From NCBI RefSeq assembly GCF_017051705.1, contig NZ_JAFIDJ010000002.1:516384-580383 (forward strand): a DNA stretch of 64,000 nucleotides. Direction: 5' to 3'. The position numbers and the translations under genes are program-made. This document shows positions 19,343 to 28,813 of the stretch, in pieces. How positions within the stretch are numbered: position 1 is the first letter of the stretch; each line of letters starts with the position of its first letter. Source of the DNA: Algoriphagus lutimaris (GTDB lineage Bacteria > Bacteroidota > Bacteroidia > Cytophagales > Cyclobacteriaceae). The notes under the pieces are model-generated. The model was not told where the DNA came from. It ran no database searches and worked only from the letters and a program-made list of their open reading frames with translations.

Positions 19343-21040
19343 ATGAAGATTAACCCTTACCTTAATTATTTAGCTCTTAGCCTACTTTTAAGCACATTCC
19401 TTCCAACTTACCTTTTTGCCCAGACCTATGGTCAAAACGGCATGGTAGTTTCGGACCATTATTTAGCCTCAGAAGTGGGAGTAGAAATTTTAAAAAAAGG
19501 TGGTAATGCCATAGATGCCACAGTGGCCACTGCATTTGCATTGGCAGTAACCCACCCTGAAGCGGGAAATATCGGTGGAGGAGGCTTCATCGTCTACCTA
19601 CCCTCAGATGGAGAAGTGACCACTTTTGATTTTCGGGAAAAGGCTCCATTGGCTGCTAGCCCCACGATGTTTTTAGGGGAAGATGGCAAAATCAAAGATA
19701 ATTCCAATCATCGCGGATTATTGTCTGTGGGAGTTCCAGGAACAGTGGCAGGACTCTATCAAGCCCATCAAAAATATGGGAAACTACCTTGGAAAGACTT
19801 AGTTGAACCATCTATTAAATTGGCAAAAAAAGGCTTTCCCATGTCCTGGGGTTTATATAAGGCGGCCTTGAGAATGTCAGAGGGAGATGAATCTTGGGAT
19901 ATCATGAAAGATTATTTCCGAAACACTGATGGCGAAGTGGTTACTCCCGGAGAACTATGGAAGCAACCAGCATTAGCCAAAACTCTGGAAGAAATCAAAA
20001 AACATGGCAGAGATGGTTTCTATAAAGGAAAAGTAGCAGCAGAAATTGAAGCCTATATGGAGGCGAATGGAGGAATCATCACCCAAGAGGATTTGGCCAA
20101 ATATGAGGCGATAGAAAGAAAGCCAGTAACAACCAGGTTTAAAGAATTTGATATTTTCTCTATGCCACCTCCAAGTTCCGGCGGCGTTGCATTGATCGAG
20201 ATGATGAACTTATTGGAAGCAGCAGATATCTCTTCCGTGGAATTTAATTCTACTGCCTATGTGCATTTGGTAGCCGAAGCTATGAGAAGAGCTTTCGCAG
20301 ATCGAGCAGAGTTTTTAGGAGACCCGGACTTCAATCCCGACATGCCTGTTGAAAAGTTGATTTCAAAGGAATTTGCCAAAGCAAGATTCAAAAACCTGGA
20401 TTTAAAACATGCTTCTAAAAGTGATTCATCAAAATTCGGGCAGCTCTATGGAGGCGATCATACTACCCATTTCTCGGTAGTTGACAAAGATGGAAATGCC
20501 ATTTCCATGACCTATACCTTGGAGAATTCTTATGGAGTCAAAATGGGATCCTCCAAACTCGGATTTATTTTCAATAATGAGATGGGTGATTTCAATCCCA
20601 TCCCCGGAGTAACAACCTCTACCGGACTTATTGGCTCCACCCCTAATCTGGTAGCTCCTGAAAAACGCATGCTTTCAAGCATGACACCCACAATTGTAGC
20701 CAAAGACGGAAAACCTTATTTAGTCATTGGTAGCCCAGGAGGAAGAACCATCATCAATACCGTATTTCAAACGGTGCTCAATGTATTGGTGTATGACATG
20801 AGAATAGACCGGGCCATTGAGGCCATGAAAATCCATCATCAATGGTTACCAGATCAAATTCTCTACGAAAGAAATCTACTATCTCCAGATACTAGAAAGG
20901 CATTGGAAGAAATGGGACATACTTTAAGGCCCACTACCAATATTGGAGTATTGATGGGGATCACATACGATTCCAATTTAAAAGTATACATGGGCGCAGC
21001 TGATTCTTCAAGTGAAGATGGGGCGGCTAGAGGATATTAA
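19343..21040 (+). CDS. ggt: Gamma-glutamyltransferase, exported
   Basis: A 565-residue Ntn-hydrolase that cleaves gamma-glutamyl compounds such as glutathione and transfers or hydrolyses the glutamyl group. A signal peptide (LLLSTFLPTYLFA, before QTYGQNG) exports it. The autoprocessing nucleophile is Thr375 in GGDHTTHFSVVDKDGNA, which would become the first residue of the small subunit. Substrate-loop motifs GGGGFIVY and PNLVAPEKRMLSSMTP are present. It lies 18 bases after the sulfatase gene and upstream of two amino-acid permeases, which fits salvage of amino acids from peptides. Confidence 0.94.
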   Translation: MKINPYLNYLALSLLLSTFLPTYLFAQTYGQNGMVVSDHYLASEVGVEILKKGGNAIDATVATAFALAVTHPEAGNIGGGGFIVYLPSDGEVTTFDFREKAPLAASPTMFLGEDGKIKDNSNHRGLLSVGVPGTVAGLYQAHQKYGKLPWKDLVEPSIKLAKKGFPMSWGLYKAALRMSEGDESWDIMKDYFRNTDGEVVTPGELWKQPALAKTLEEIKKHGRDGFYKGKVAAEIEAYMEANGGIITQEDLAKYEAIERKPVTTRFKEFDIFSMPPPSSGGVALIEMMNLLEAADISSVEFNSTAYVHLVAEAMRRAFADRAEFLGDPDFNPDMPVEKLISKEFAKARFKNLDLKHASKSDSSKFGQLYGGDHTTHFSVVDKDGNAISMTYTLENSYGVKMGSSKLGFIFNNEMGDFNPIPGVTTSTGLIGSTPNLVAPEKRMLSSMTPTIVAKDGKPYLVIGSPGGRTIINTVFQTVLNVLVYDMRIDRAIEAMKIHHQWLPDQILYERNLLSPDTRKALEEMGHTLRPTTNIGVLMGITYDSNLKVYMGAADSSSEDGAARGY

Positions 21041-21043
21041 ATT

Positions 21044-21124
21044 CAGTAGGCAGAAGACAGTCGCAGTAGGCAGTATTCAGAATAGAATTATCAGGAAAAA
21101 ATAGCCTTCGACTCCGCTCAGGCT
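21044..21124. repeat. Intergenic short repeats of Bacteroidota type
   Basis: CAGTAGGCAG occurs twice, at 21044-21053 and 21064-21073, with a 20-base period. A 22-base element at 21103-21124 begins AGCCT and ends AGGCT and contains TTCGACTCCGCTC. I recall both sequence types as dispersed intergenic repeats in Bacteroidota genomes; that cannot be confirmed from a single window. Confidence 0.5.
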
Positions 21125-21182
21125 GATATTGGAGATTTAGAATACAAACAAGGAATTAACCGATAATTATTAACAAATACAG

Positions 21183-22481
21183 GTGGAAAAAGAAACAGGT
21201 TTAAAAAGAGAAATTGGCGTCTGGGGGCTTTCTGCCAACATTGTCAACATTATAGTAGGGGCAGGGATTTTTGTCTTGCCGGCCATTGTTGCGGAAATCA
21301 TGGGTTCCTCGGGAATCATCGTCTACCTATTCTGTGGATTCTTGATTGCCTTGGTCATGCTTTGCTTCGCGGAGGCAGGAAGTAAAGTCACCCGATCTGG
21401 AGGAGGGTATGCTTATATAGAAACGGCATTCGGTCCTTACCCCGGGTTTTTGTCAGCTATTTTTATAGTGGCTGGCAGTGTCTTTTCTGATGCAGCTGTG
21501 GCCAATGCCTTAGTGGAGTTGATCGGCTTAGCTTTTCCAGTTTTTACAGACCCTGTCAATAGATTCCTTTTAATGTTTGTGTTTTTCTCCAGTTTGGCTT
21601 TCCTCAATGTCATAGGAATAAAACAAGGAATCGGCTTGGTCAAAATCAATACGGTTGCAAAACTCACCCCCATCTTATTATTGATAATTTTTAGTTGGAA
21701 AGATGTATCATTTTCCAACCTTTATTGGGAAACAGCTCCCTCTTTTAATCAATTTGGACAGGCCTGTCTAATATTGTTCTTTGCTTTTCAGGGTGGCGAT
21801 GCAGGCTTATCAGTTGGAGGTGAAATCAAAAACCCTCAAAAGACCGTTCCAAAAGCAATTTTTACTGGAATTCTATTTGTATTAATCCTATATGTCTTAA
21901 TTCAAACCGTGGCACAAGGCGTCATGGGAGATCAATTACCTGAGTATAAGGAGGCTCCATTAGCGGCAGTGGCTAACGTGGTTTTTGGACCAATAGGGTA
22001 TTCTGTTTTATTAGTAGGCGCTGGAATTTCCATGTTCGGTATGTTAAGCGGAGAAATCCTTAATCTTCCAAGGGTAATTTTTGGACTGGCCAGTGACAAA
22101 GTCATACCACTAGATAAGTTGGCATTAATTCACCCAAGGTTTAAAACTCCATACATGGCCATTCTACTTTATGCGAGTTTAGGTTTTACGCTGGCCACAT
22201 TGGGAGGCTTTCGTCAACTAGCGGTTATCGCTTCAGCGAGTATGCTGTTGGTTTATTTCGGAGTTTGTTTATCTGTTATCTGGTTGAGAAAAAAACAAAA
22301 AGCCAAAAAAGGCGATTTCAAAATTCCATTCGGCAATACGGTGCCTATCCTTTCAGCAGGTATTATTCTTTTTTTCCTTTCCAATTTGACGGGATATGAG
22401 AAAACAGGTCTTTTCGTTTTTTTCCTCGCATTGACAGTAATTTATTATATGGTGAAAGCTATTCGAACTAAAAAATCATGA
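21183..22481 (+). CDS. APC-family amino acid permease (first of tandem pair)
   Basis: A 432-residue transporter of the amino acid-polyamine-organocation superfamily with about 12 hydrophobic helices. The first helix carries the unwound VGAGIFVLPA signature that contacts the substrate amino group, and helix 6 region has FFAFQGGDAGLSVGGEIKNP. The start codon is GTG. It is followed by a paralogue after only four bases. The substrate is probably one or more amino acids; specificity is not readable. Confidence 0.88.
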   Translation: MEKETGLKREIGVWGLSANIVNIIVGAGIFVLPAIVAEIMGSSGIIVYLFCGFLIALVMLCFAEAGSKVTRSGGGYAYIETAFGPYPGFLSAIFIVAGSVFSDAAVANALVELIGLAFPVFTDPVNRFLLMFVFFSSLAFLNVIGIKQGIGLVKINTVAKLTPILLLIIFSWKDVSFSNLYWETAPSFNQFGQACLILFFAFQGGDAGLSVGGEIKNPQKTVPKAIFTGILFVLILYVLIQTVAQGVMGDQLPEYKEAPLAAVANVVFGPIGYSVLLVGAGISMFGMLSGEILNLPRVIFGLASDKVIPLDKLALIHPRFKTPYMAILLYASLGFTLATLGGFRQLAVIASASMLLVYFGVCLSVIWLRKKQKAKKGDFKIPFGNTVPILSAGIILFFLSNLTGYEKTGLFVFFLALTVIYYMVKAIRTKKS

Positions 22482-22485
22482 TTTG

Positions 22486-23802
22486 ATGGGAAACAACCAA
22501 ACTGGCTTGAAACGTGAGATTGGTATATTGGGCGTAGTCACCAATGTTCTTAGTATCTCAATTGGAAGTGGAATATTCCTCTTGCCAGCCTTGGTATTTG
22601 TTATTTTAGGAAACGGAAGTATTCTAGCCTATATTTTTTGTGGACTGATTTTTTTAGCCCTTGGCTTATGCTTCGCGGAAGTAAGTAGTCGAATCTCCGA
22701 TACAGGAGGGATGTATGTTTACATAGAGCGGGCATTTGGCCCTTTGGCTGGTTTTCTAGCGAATATTACCTATTTATTTGGAGTAGCCGTATTGGCCTGT
22801 GCGGCATTGCTTAATGCCATGGCGGATATTGCCTCCACCTCATTTCCGCTTATTCAGGAATCATGGGTAAGAATCTTATTTTTCCTATTGATTTTGGGAA
22901 TCATATCCCTACTTAGTATTCGAGGAATTAAGGACAGTATGGTCTTTGTAAAATTACTGACTTTCACAAAGGTTTTGGCAATTCTAGCACTGATGATTTT
23001 TGGGCTTTCAGCAATCAATTTAGAAAACATCATGTGGACTGGATTTCCTGAATTTTCCAAAATTGGAGAAGCTTCCCTCCTCTTAATTTTCGCTTTTCTT
23101 GGGGGTGAATTAGCATTAAGTATCGGGGGTGAAATGAAAAACCCAAAGCGGACCGCACCTTTAGGATTCGTGATTGGAATATTTGGAGTGGTCTTAATTT
23201 TCTGTTTAATCCATTTGGCGGTTCAAGGAGTCCTTGGCCAGACTTTGGTCGACAATCAGGATGCCCCTCTTGCAGAATTAGCAAAAAATCTGGCTGGAAA
23301 TATTGGGTTTATTTTGATCCTTATTGTCTCATTTATTGCAGTATGGAGCACATTTAGCTCCATTTTTTTACTTAAGAACCGGATTCTTTATGCTGGAGCT
23401 GTAGATGGACTTTTGCCAAAAATATTCGCAAAACTTCATCCCAAATATGGCACACCAACCATCGCTATTCTTTTCTTAGCAATTTTAGAATTAGTAATTG
23501 CAAGCACGGGAACCTTTCGATACTTACTGATTTTAGTTACAGCTAATTCCATTCTGATCTATTTAGGTGCAATTTTAGCCTTTTTTAAATTCAGGTTAAT
23601 AGATAAAAAACCAGGTCCAGAAGTATTCAAAGTAAAAGGAGGATACTTTATTGGAACATTTGCCTTGATTGCATTGGCCTGGGTTTTTTCACGCTTACCA
23701 TGGGTGGAGATTCAGGGAGTTTTAATTTCCCTTGTCACCTTAACCCTGATTTATTTTATGCTTAACTATTTGAAAACCAAAAGGGAAAAAGAATTTACCT
23801 AG
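22486..23802 (+). CDS. APC-family amino acid permease (second of tandem pair)
   Basis: A 438-residue paralogue of the preceding permease: both begin GLKREIG and share the GIF-LPA first-helix motif (here IGSGIFLLPALV), AFGP and GGEMKNPKRTAP. Divergence is substantial, so the duplication is old and the substrates may differ. An upstream in-frame TTG (22483) exists, but ATG 22486 is more likely. About 12 transmembrane helices. Probably co-translated with the first copy. Confidence 0.88.
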   Translation: MGNNQTGLKREIGILGVVTNVLSISIGSGIFLLPALVFVILGNGSILAYIFCGLIFLALGLCFAEVSSRISDTGGMYVYIERAFGPLAGFLANITYLFGVAVLACAALLNAMADIASTSFPLIQESWVRILFFLLILGIISLLSIRGIKDSMVFVKLLTFTKVLAILALMIFGLSAINLENIMWTGFPEFSKIGEASLLLIFAFLGGELALSIGGEMKNPKRTAPLGFVIGIFGVVLIFCLIHLAVQGVLGQTLVDNQDAPLAELAKNLAGNIGFILILIVSFIAVWSTFSSIFLLKNRILYAGAVDGLLPKIFAKLHPKYGTPTIAILFLAILELVIASTGTFRYLLILVTANSILIYLGAILAFFKFRLIDKKPGPEVFKVKGGYFIGTFALIALAWVFSRLPWVEIQGVLISLVTLTLIYFMLNYLKTKREKEFT

Positions 23803-23919
23803 CTTTTTTGCAAGAAAATCCTCACTCATATGACAAAAGAATTTTGGTAAAATTAATATCATCCCCCATTCATGCTCCAAACCATAAACCCAACCCATTT
23901 ATCTAAAAATCAACCAAAT

Positions 23920-25953
23920 ATGAATATTAAATTTTATCTAATAGCTGTATTTGCGCTAGTATCATCTATGCCGCTAAATGCCCAGCAGAAATCAAACTTG
24001 GAACTCAGAGACATTTTTGATCTGGAGTATGTGACAAATCCATCCATTTCACCAGATGGAACCAAAGTAGTTTATGTCAGAAATTTCAAGGACATCATGA
24101 CTGACAGAGATTATTCAAACCTCTGGATTAGTAATCTTGATGGAACTCAAAACCGCCCATTAACTCAAGGGAATCATCGGGATCTAGGTCCAGTCTGGTC
24201 TCATGATGGCACCAAAATCGCCTATAGATCCAATCAACAAGATGATAAGATGAAGCTTTTTGTCCTCTTTCTGGACACCCAAGAATCCGTGGCATTAACC
24301 AATTCTGCAAATGCACCAGGTCCTGTTTCCTGGTCCTATGACAATCAGGAATTGGCTTTCACTCAGTTTGTTCCCAAATCCAAAAAATCAATCCTGAACA
24401 TTCCAACTAAGCCTGAAGGAGCAAACTGGAATGAATCCCCCATCTATATTGATGAGATGAATTACCGTGGTGATGGTGCTGGGTATTTCAAGGCAGGAAA
24501 TGCTCAGATATTTACGATCGGACTAGCAGGAGGTACCGCTCGACAACGGACTTTTGATGATAATAATTACAGTTCTCCAATTTGGAGTAAAGATGGAAAA
24601 AGCCTGTTTTTTTCCGCCAATCTTCATGAAAATCATGATTTGGAACCTGGCAATTCCGAAATCTACCAACTCGATCTTCATTCAGGAAATGTCTCCGCAT
24701 TGACATCGAGATTTGGACCAGATAGTGGGCCTGTACTTTCTCCTGATGGGACACAGATTGCATATACAGGATTTGATGATTCATATCAAGGGTATCAGGT
24801 AACAAATCTTTATATAATGAACATGGATGGTTCAGGGGTTAAAAACCTGACTGCAGATCTGGATCGAGATGCTGGAAATCTACAATGGGAAGCGAATGGA
24901 AAAGGAATCTATTTTCAATATGATGAATTTGGCGATACAAAAGTTGGGCATGTAGCACTTACTGGCAAAATAAGAACGGAAGTAGAAGGGCTTGGTGGCT
25001 TGGATCTAGGGAGACCTTACAATGCCGGTGATTTTTCAGTTTCTAATAATAACAAGTTTGCCTTTACCCTGGGAGGCCCGGAACATCCCTCCGATTTAGC
25101 GGTTTGGTCCGATGGGGAAATCAAAAGGATTACAGCTCTAAACGACGATGTTTTCTCCTACCGTAATTTAGGAAAAGTGGAAGAAATCTGGTGGGAATCC
25201 TCCTTTGATGGATTGAAAATCCAAGGATGGATTGTAACGCCACCTAATTTTGACCCAAATAAAAAATATCCGTTCATTCTGGAAATCCATGGAGGTCCTT
25301 TTGCCATGTATGGTCCTGCATTTTCGTATGAAATTCAGCAATATGCCGCTGCAGGTTATGTTGTGCTTTATTCCAATCCGAGAGGAAGTACCGGTTACGG
25401 GCAGGAATTTGGGAACGCTATTCATCATGATTATCCGAATCATGATTATGAAGATTTGATGTCCGGTGTGAATGCGGTCATTGAAAAAGGATATATAGAC
25501 ACCGACAACCTCTTTGTCACTGGTGGTAGTGGCGGTGGTTTGCTGACTGCCTGGATTGTAGGAAAAACCGATCGTTTTAAAGCTGCTGTCGTTGCAAAGC
25601 CCGTGATCAACTGGTCCACACATGTCCTATATGCCGATAACCCAGCATTTTTTACGAAATACTGGTTTCCCGGCAATCCATGGGAAGAACCTGAAAATTA
25701 TGCCAAGCGCTCTCCAATTACTTTTGTTGGAAATGTAACTACTCCCACCATGCTCCTGACTGGAGAAGCAGATTACCGAACTCCTATAGCCGAGTCGGAG
25801 CAATTCTACGCAGCATTGAAATTACAGGAGGTAGAGACTGCGATGGTACGCATTCCCAATGCCTCCCACGGTTTGGTCGATAGACCCAGTATGCTGATGA
25901 GCAAATCGGCTTCTATTTTAAGTTGGTTCAACCATTACAGAGATCAAAAATAA
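23920..25953 (+). CDS. S9 family serine peptidase (prolyl oligopeptidase/DPP-like), exported
   Basis: A 677-residue peptidase. The signal peptide is MNIKFYLIAVFALVSSMPLNA before QQ; the ATG at 23920 is chosen over one 16 codons upstream because it puts the signal at the N-terminus. A seven-bladed propeller with TolB-like repeats (SPDGTKVVYVR, SHDGTKIAYRS, SPDGTQIAYTG) covers about residues 30-400. The alpha/beta-hydrolase domain follows, with a triad of Ser537 (GGSGGG), Asp618 (GEADYRTP) and His650 (NASHGLVDRP). It cleaves short peptides in the periplasm. Its position after ggt and two permeases supports a peptide-use cluster. Confidence 0.92.
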   Translation: MNIKFYLIAVFALVSSMPLNAQQKSNLELRDIFDLEYVTNPSISPDGTKVVYVRNFKDIMTDRDYSNLWISNLDGTQNRPLTQGNHRDLGPVWSHDGTKIAYRSNQQDDKMKLFVLFLDTQESVALTNSANAPGPVSWSYDNQELAFTQFVPKSKKSILNIPTKPEGANWNESPIYIDEMNYRGDGAGYFKAGNAQIFTIGLAGGTARQRTFDDNNYSSPIWSKDGKSLFFSANLHENHDLEPGNSEIYQLDLHSGNVSALTSRFGPDSGPVLSPDGTQIAYTGFDDSYQGYQVTNLYIMNMDGSGVKNLTADLDRDAGNLQWEANGKGIYFQYDEFGDTKVGHVALTGKIRTEVEGLGGLDLGRPYNAGDFSVSNNNKFAFTLGGPEHPSDLAVWSDGEIKRITALNDDVFSYRNLGKVEEIWWESSFDGLKIQGWIVTPPNFDPNKKYPFILEIHGGPFAMYGPAFSYEIQQYAAAGYVVLYSNPRGSTGYGQEFGNAIHHDYPNHDYEDLMSGVNAVIEKGYIDTDNLFVTGGSGGGLLTAWIVGKTDRFKAAVVAKPVINWSTHVLYADNPAFFTKYWFPGNPWEEPENYAKRSPITFVGNVTTPTMLLTGEADYRTPIAESEQFYAALKLQEVETAMVRIPNASHGLVDRPSMLMSKSASILSWFNHYRDQK

Positions 25954-25975
25954 CTTCCCTTCAACTCAAATTGAC

Positions 25976-26512
25976 ATGAAAAAGCTCCTATTTACTTTGA
26001 TTTTGACTTGTTCCATGATGGCATTCATACATGCCCAAGGAATAGTATACCCAGCCATTCAGGGATATGGAGGCGTCAACGAAGTTCCGTTTGAAGCTAT
26101 TAAACCGGATCCCAACAAGAAGTACCGATTCGTCATCGAATTCAGCAACAGGATAGAAGACAAAAAAAAGGTATCAGATGATTTAGACTACGCTGCCAGA
26201 ATGTACAATCTGCATATTTATGCAGGGGTTCCAAAAGAGAATATTGATCTGGCCTTCGTGGTTTTTTCTGGTTCAACACCTATTGTTCTTTCCAACGAAG
26301 AATACAAAAAGCGATTTGGAGTAGAAAACCCTAACGGTGAACTCTTGGACGAGTTTAAAAAACATGGCATCAGGGTGATTGTTTGTGGACAATCCATGAT
26401 GAAGCAAGACCTAACCCCTGAAATGATCTATCCAGGAGTGGAAATGGCAGTTTCACGGTTTACAGCGACAACTGACTTGATGAACAAAGGATACCTATTG
26501 TTTACCCTTTAA
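25976..26512 (+). CDS. DsrE-family-like exported protein
   Basis: A 178-residue protein with a signal peptide (ending AFIHA before QG). The body resembles DsrE/F-like small alpha/beta proteins: VIEFSNR, LDYAARMYNLHIYAGVPKEN, a GIRVIVCGQSMM strand with a conserved-type Cys, and a C-terminal amphipathic helix. Exported versions occur in Bacteroidota; cytoplasmic relatives handle sulfur. The single Cys in VCGQS is the likely functional residue. The gene lies 22 bases after the S9 peptidase gene. Confidence 0.75.
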   Translation: MKKLLFTLILTCSMMAFIHAQGIVYPAIQGYGGVNEVPFEAIKPDPNKKYRFVIEFSNRIEDKKKVSDDLDYAARMYNLHIYAGVPKENIDLAFVVFSGSTPIVLSNEEYKKRFGVENPNGELLDEFKKHGIRVIVCGQSMMKQDLTPEMIYPGVEMAVSRFTATTDLMNKGYLLFTL

Positions 26513-26521
26513 TCTTTCCCT

Positions 26522-26977
26522 ATGAAGCCTTTAACAAAGCCATTTTTCAGGTTATTCTTAGTCTTATTAATGCTTCTGACTTTCCAAGTATTTGGACAAG
26601 AAACCGAAATCAATCAAATCCTTACCCAAAGGGAAGCATCCAATCAAGCCTTAAGAAATTTTGATGATGTCCTTAACAATACGTTCTTGACTGAGGATGT
26701 GTTAATAACTACCGGAGCAGGAACCTTGATATCAGGAAAAGCTAAGCTGATGGAATATATCAAAAATTCAAGTGGTCCTAGAATGTATTGGGTGAGAACC
26801 CCAGATGAAATCAAGGTAAATCCTGAAACCAACTTAGCCTGGGAAACTGGAACTTGGAAAGGGTTTGTAGAAGGGTTAAAAGAATCGATTGTAGGCGGAA
26901 AATATTCCGCTCAATGGACGAAGGAAACTGGAGTTTGGCTAATTCAATCCCAATTATTTGTAACCCTACCTAATTGA
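26522..26977 (+). CDS. NTF2-like (DUF4440-type) exported protein
   Basis: A 151-residue protein with a signal peptide (ending QVFG before QETE) and an NTF2/SnoaL-like cone fold: an N-terminal ILTQREASNQALRNFD helix, VLITTGAGTLISGKAKLMEY, then beta strands ending WLIQSQLFVTLPN. This fold binds small molecules or acts as an enzyme; no catalytic assignment can be made. It is nine bases after the DsrE-like gene and four bases before the first DUF6090-like gene, so the array may be read from this same transcript. Confidence 0.75.
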   Translation: MKPLTKPFFRLFLVLLMLLTFQVFGQETEINQILTQREASNQALRNFDDVLNNTFLTEDVLITTGAGTLISGKAKLMEYIKNSSGPRMYWVRTPDEIKVNPETNLAWETGTWKGFVEGLKESIVGGKYSAQWTKETGVWLIQSQLFVTLPN

Positions 26978-26981
26978 CCTA

Positions 26982-27746
26982 ATGATGAGAAAGAATGACG
27001 GGGTGGAGAAAGAGTCAACATCCAAAAAAACAAAAGAAAAGCGAGGCTTGGTCTCCTATCTCAAAGATTTTTTCATGCTTTTTCTGGCAGTATTTTGTGG
27101 GTTTCTGGCTGAAAATTACCGGGAATCTCTCAGTGCTCAAAAGATTGAAAAGGAATACATGGTTTCACTGATTGAAGACTTGAAAACAGATACCTCGAAT
27201 CTTAAAACCTATATAGCATTTAGGAAAGAAAGGAGTAAAAGCATGGATTCTTTAGCGGTAATGATTCTTTCTGAAGAAAGAAATCAATTTGGAAATCAGA
27301 TATACTATTTAGCAAGGCAAGTCTTTAACGAAGAACCATTTATATACTCTGATGGCACCATTCAACAGCTAAAAAATGCAGGAAATCTTCGCCTGATCAA
27401 AAAAAGGAACATTGTCGATGAATTACTCAATTATGAAAAGAAAGTAAGGATTGTGGAAGAATGGGACCAAAATGAAAACAAAACAAAATCTACATTCAGG
27501 GAGATGGGAGGAAAAGTATTTAATTCCAATGATCTTAATGCAACCATGGATGCAAATATGAAATTTGTCCTCCCTACAACGAACCCTCAGTTGATTACCG
27601 ATGATTTCAACACCATCAATGAGTTGGCATTTCAAATCCATTTTTTATCTAAAATGTCCTTGGGAAATAGTAATCGAGCAGAATCCTTGCGAAAAAGTGC
27701 CATAGAACTATTAAGGTTAGTACATGAAGAATATAACTTAAATTGA
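26982..27746 (+). CDS. DUF6090-like membrane protein, N-type D (first)
   Basis: A 254-residue single-pass protein. A Lys/Arg-rich N-terminus of about 30 residues precedes the helix KDFFMLFLAVFCGFLAENYR. The acidic residue at the helix start, Asn 16 residues later, an aromatic at 17 and Glu at 19 match the register of the other N-types, which ties this divergent gene to the array. The C-domain has the core motif as DGTIQQLKNAGNLRLIKKRN and is helical. Translation may start at either of two adjacent ATGs. It overlaps the frame of the next gene at its stop. Confidence 0.7.
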   Translation: MMRKNDGVEKESTSKKTKEKRGLVSYLKDFFMLFLAVFCGFLAENYRESLSAQKIEKEYMVSLIEDLKTDTSNLKTYIAFRKERSKSMDSLAVMILSEERNQFGNQIYYLARQVFNEEPFIYSDGTIQQLKNAGNLRLIKKRNIVDELLNYEKKVRIVEEWDQNENKTKSTFREMGGKVFNSNDLNATMDANMKFVLPTTNPQLITDDFNTINELAFQIHFLSKMSLGNSNRAESLRKSAIELLRLVHEEYNLN

Positions 27747-27748
27747 CT

Positions 27749-28501
27749 ATGGCAAAGTCCTTAAAAAACCAAGGGCCGACAGGTAAAAAAAGCCCGCTAA
27801 TTCAATCCATAAATCTGGATAAAAGAAACTGGGAATCCTATATCAAAGAATTTTTGATGTTGTTCCTAGCAATCGTCCTCGGTTTTTTTGTAGAGAATCT
27901 TCGAGAATCCTATGTGGAGCAACAAAGTGCCAAAGTACTTACCCAATCGATGCTGGAGGATTTAAAACAAGACAGAATTGCATTACAGGAAGCAATAAGG
28001 TTTGCAGAAGAAAAAGACCTGGTGATCCAAAATTTCCTCCAAATGCTTCACGCTCCAAAAGAATCTTGGGATACAGTAGCCATTTATAAAAGCATGACGA
28101 CGGTTTTCACCACTTTCCCTTTCTCCCCTACAGATGGCACCTATTCGCAAATGAAATCATCGGGAACACTTCGATATTTTAATCAAATGCTAGTCAATCA
28201 AATGAATGCCTATGATAATCAGTTGAAGAAAACTGTTTTTAGAGATGAAATTGTTGAAAAGGCTGAATGGGAATTAGTCCCGCTAGCAGGTACTCTGATC
28301 AATTTTGAAGTAACTGGAGAATTACGATTTGACAAGCCGGTAACCAAAGAAATGTACCTCAAAATTCCCGATAAAAACATTTTGGATATTCTTATCAATA
28401 ATGTCGCTGTTGTTCGGACAATGATGGGAAGATCTCTTCAGGAGTATAAGTCTCAACTTACTTTGGCAGAGGACCTTATTACTGAGCTAGAATCTCGGTA
28501 A
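27749..28501 (+). CDS. DUF6090-like membrane protein, N-type D (second)
   Basis: A 250-residue paralogue of the preceding gene, with helix KEFLMLFLAIVLGFFVENLR after a basic N-terminus of about 35 residues. The core motif reads TDGTYSQMKSSGTLRYF. The ATG at 27749 is chosen; a TTG at 27743 overlaps the previous stop by four bases and could allow coupling. The C-terminal half (ELVPLAGTLINFEVTGELRF) is less like the type A proteins. The two D genes differ strongly from each other outside the membrane helix. Confidence 0.7.
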   Translation: MAKSLKNQGPTGKKSPLIQSINLDKRNWESYIKEFLMLFLAIVLGFFVENLRESYVEQQSAKVLTQSMLEDLKQDRIALQEAIRFAEEKDLVIQNFLQMLHAPKESWDTVAIYKSMTTVFTTFPFSPTDGTYSQMKSSGTLRYFNQMLVNQMNAYDNQLKKTVFRDEIVEKAEWELVPLAGTLINFEVTGELRFDKPVTKEMYLKIPDKNILDILINNVAVVRTMMGRSLQEYKSQLTLAEDLITELESR

Positions 28502-28592
28502 TCTCTGGAAAAATATCGATATTATATTCCTTACTTAATAAACCTTCTGAAAAATTCAGTTGGAATGTATGTAAACAAATAATTAGGAAATC

Positions 28593-28784
28593 ATGGGAAT
28601 GTTTTGGGATTTAATTCAGCAGAGTGAAATAGAGGAACAAAAGGAGAAGGCAGTTTCTATCGAACAACGTGTACTTTATTTAGAGGAAGAGCTTGAAAAG
28701 ACTAGAAAACTTTTAATAAAAACATTGCATCTACTGGAAAAACATATTGGAAAAGATATTGATGAAGATGGAAAGTTAGGGTAA
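28593..28784 (+). CDS. Small coiled-coil protein, 63 residues
   Basis: A short, highly charged frame with heptad spacing through residues 10-55 (IEEQKEKAVSIEQRVLYLEE, then LEKTRKLLIKTLHLLEKH). No signal or membrane segment. I do not recognise a family. It lies between two DUF6090-type genes on the same strand; the helical character and codon use look genuine. It could be a cytosolic partner of the membrane proteins, which is speculation. Confidence 0.5.
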   Translation: MGMFWDLIQQSEIEEQKEKAVSIEQRVLYLEEELEKTRKLLIKTLHLLEKHIGKDIDEDGKLG

Positions 28785-28813
28785 ACAGCAGTTTTTTTGG
28801 TTAAAAACAAGTT

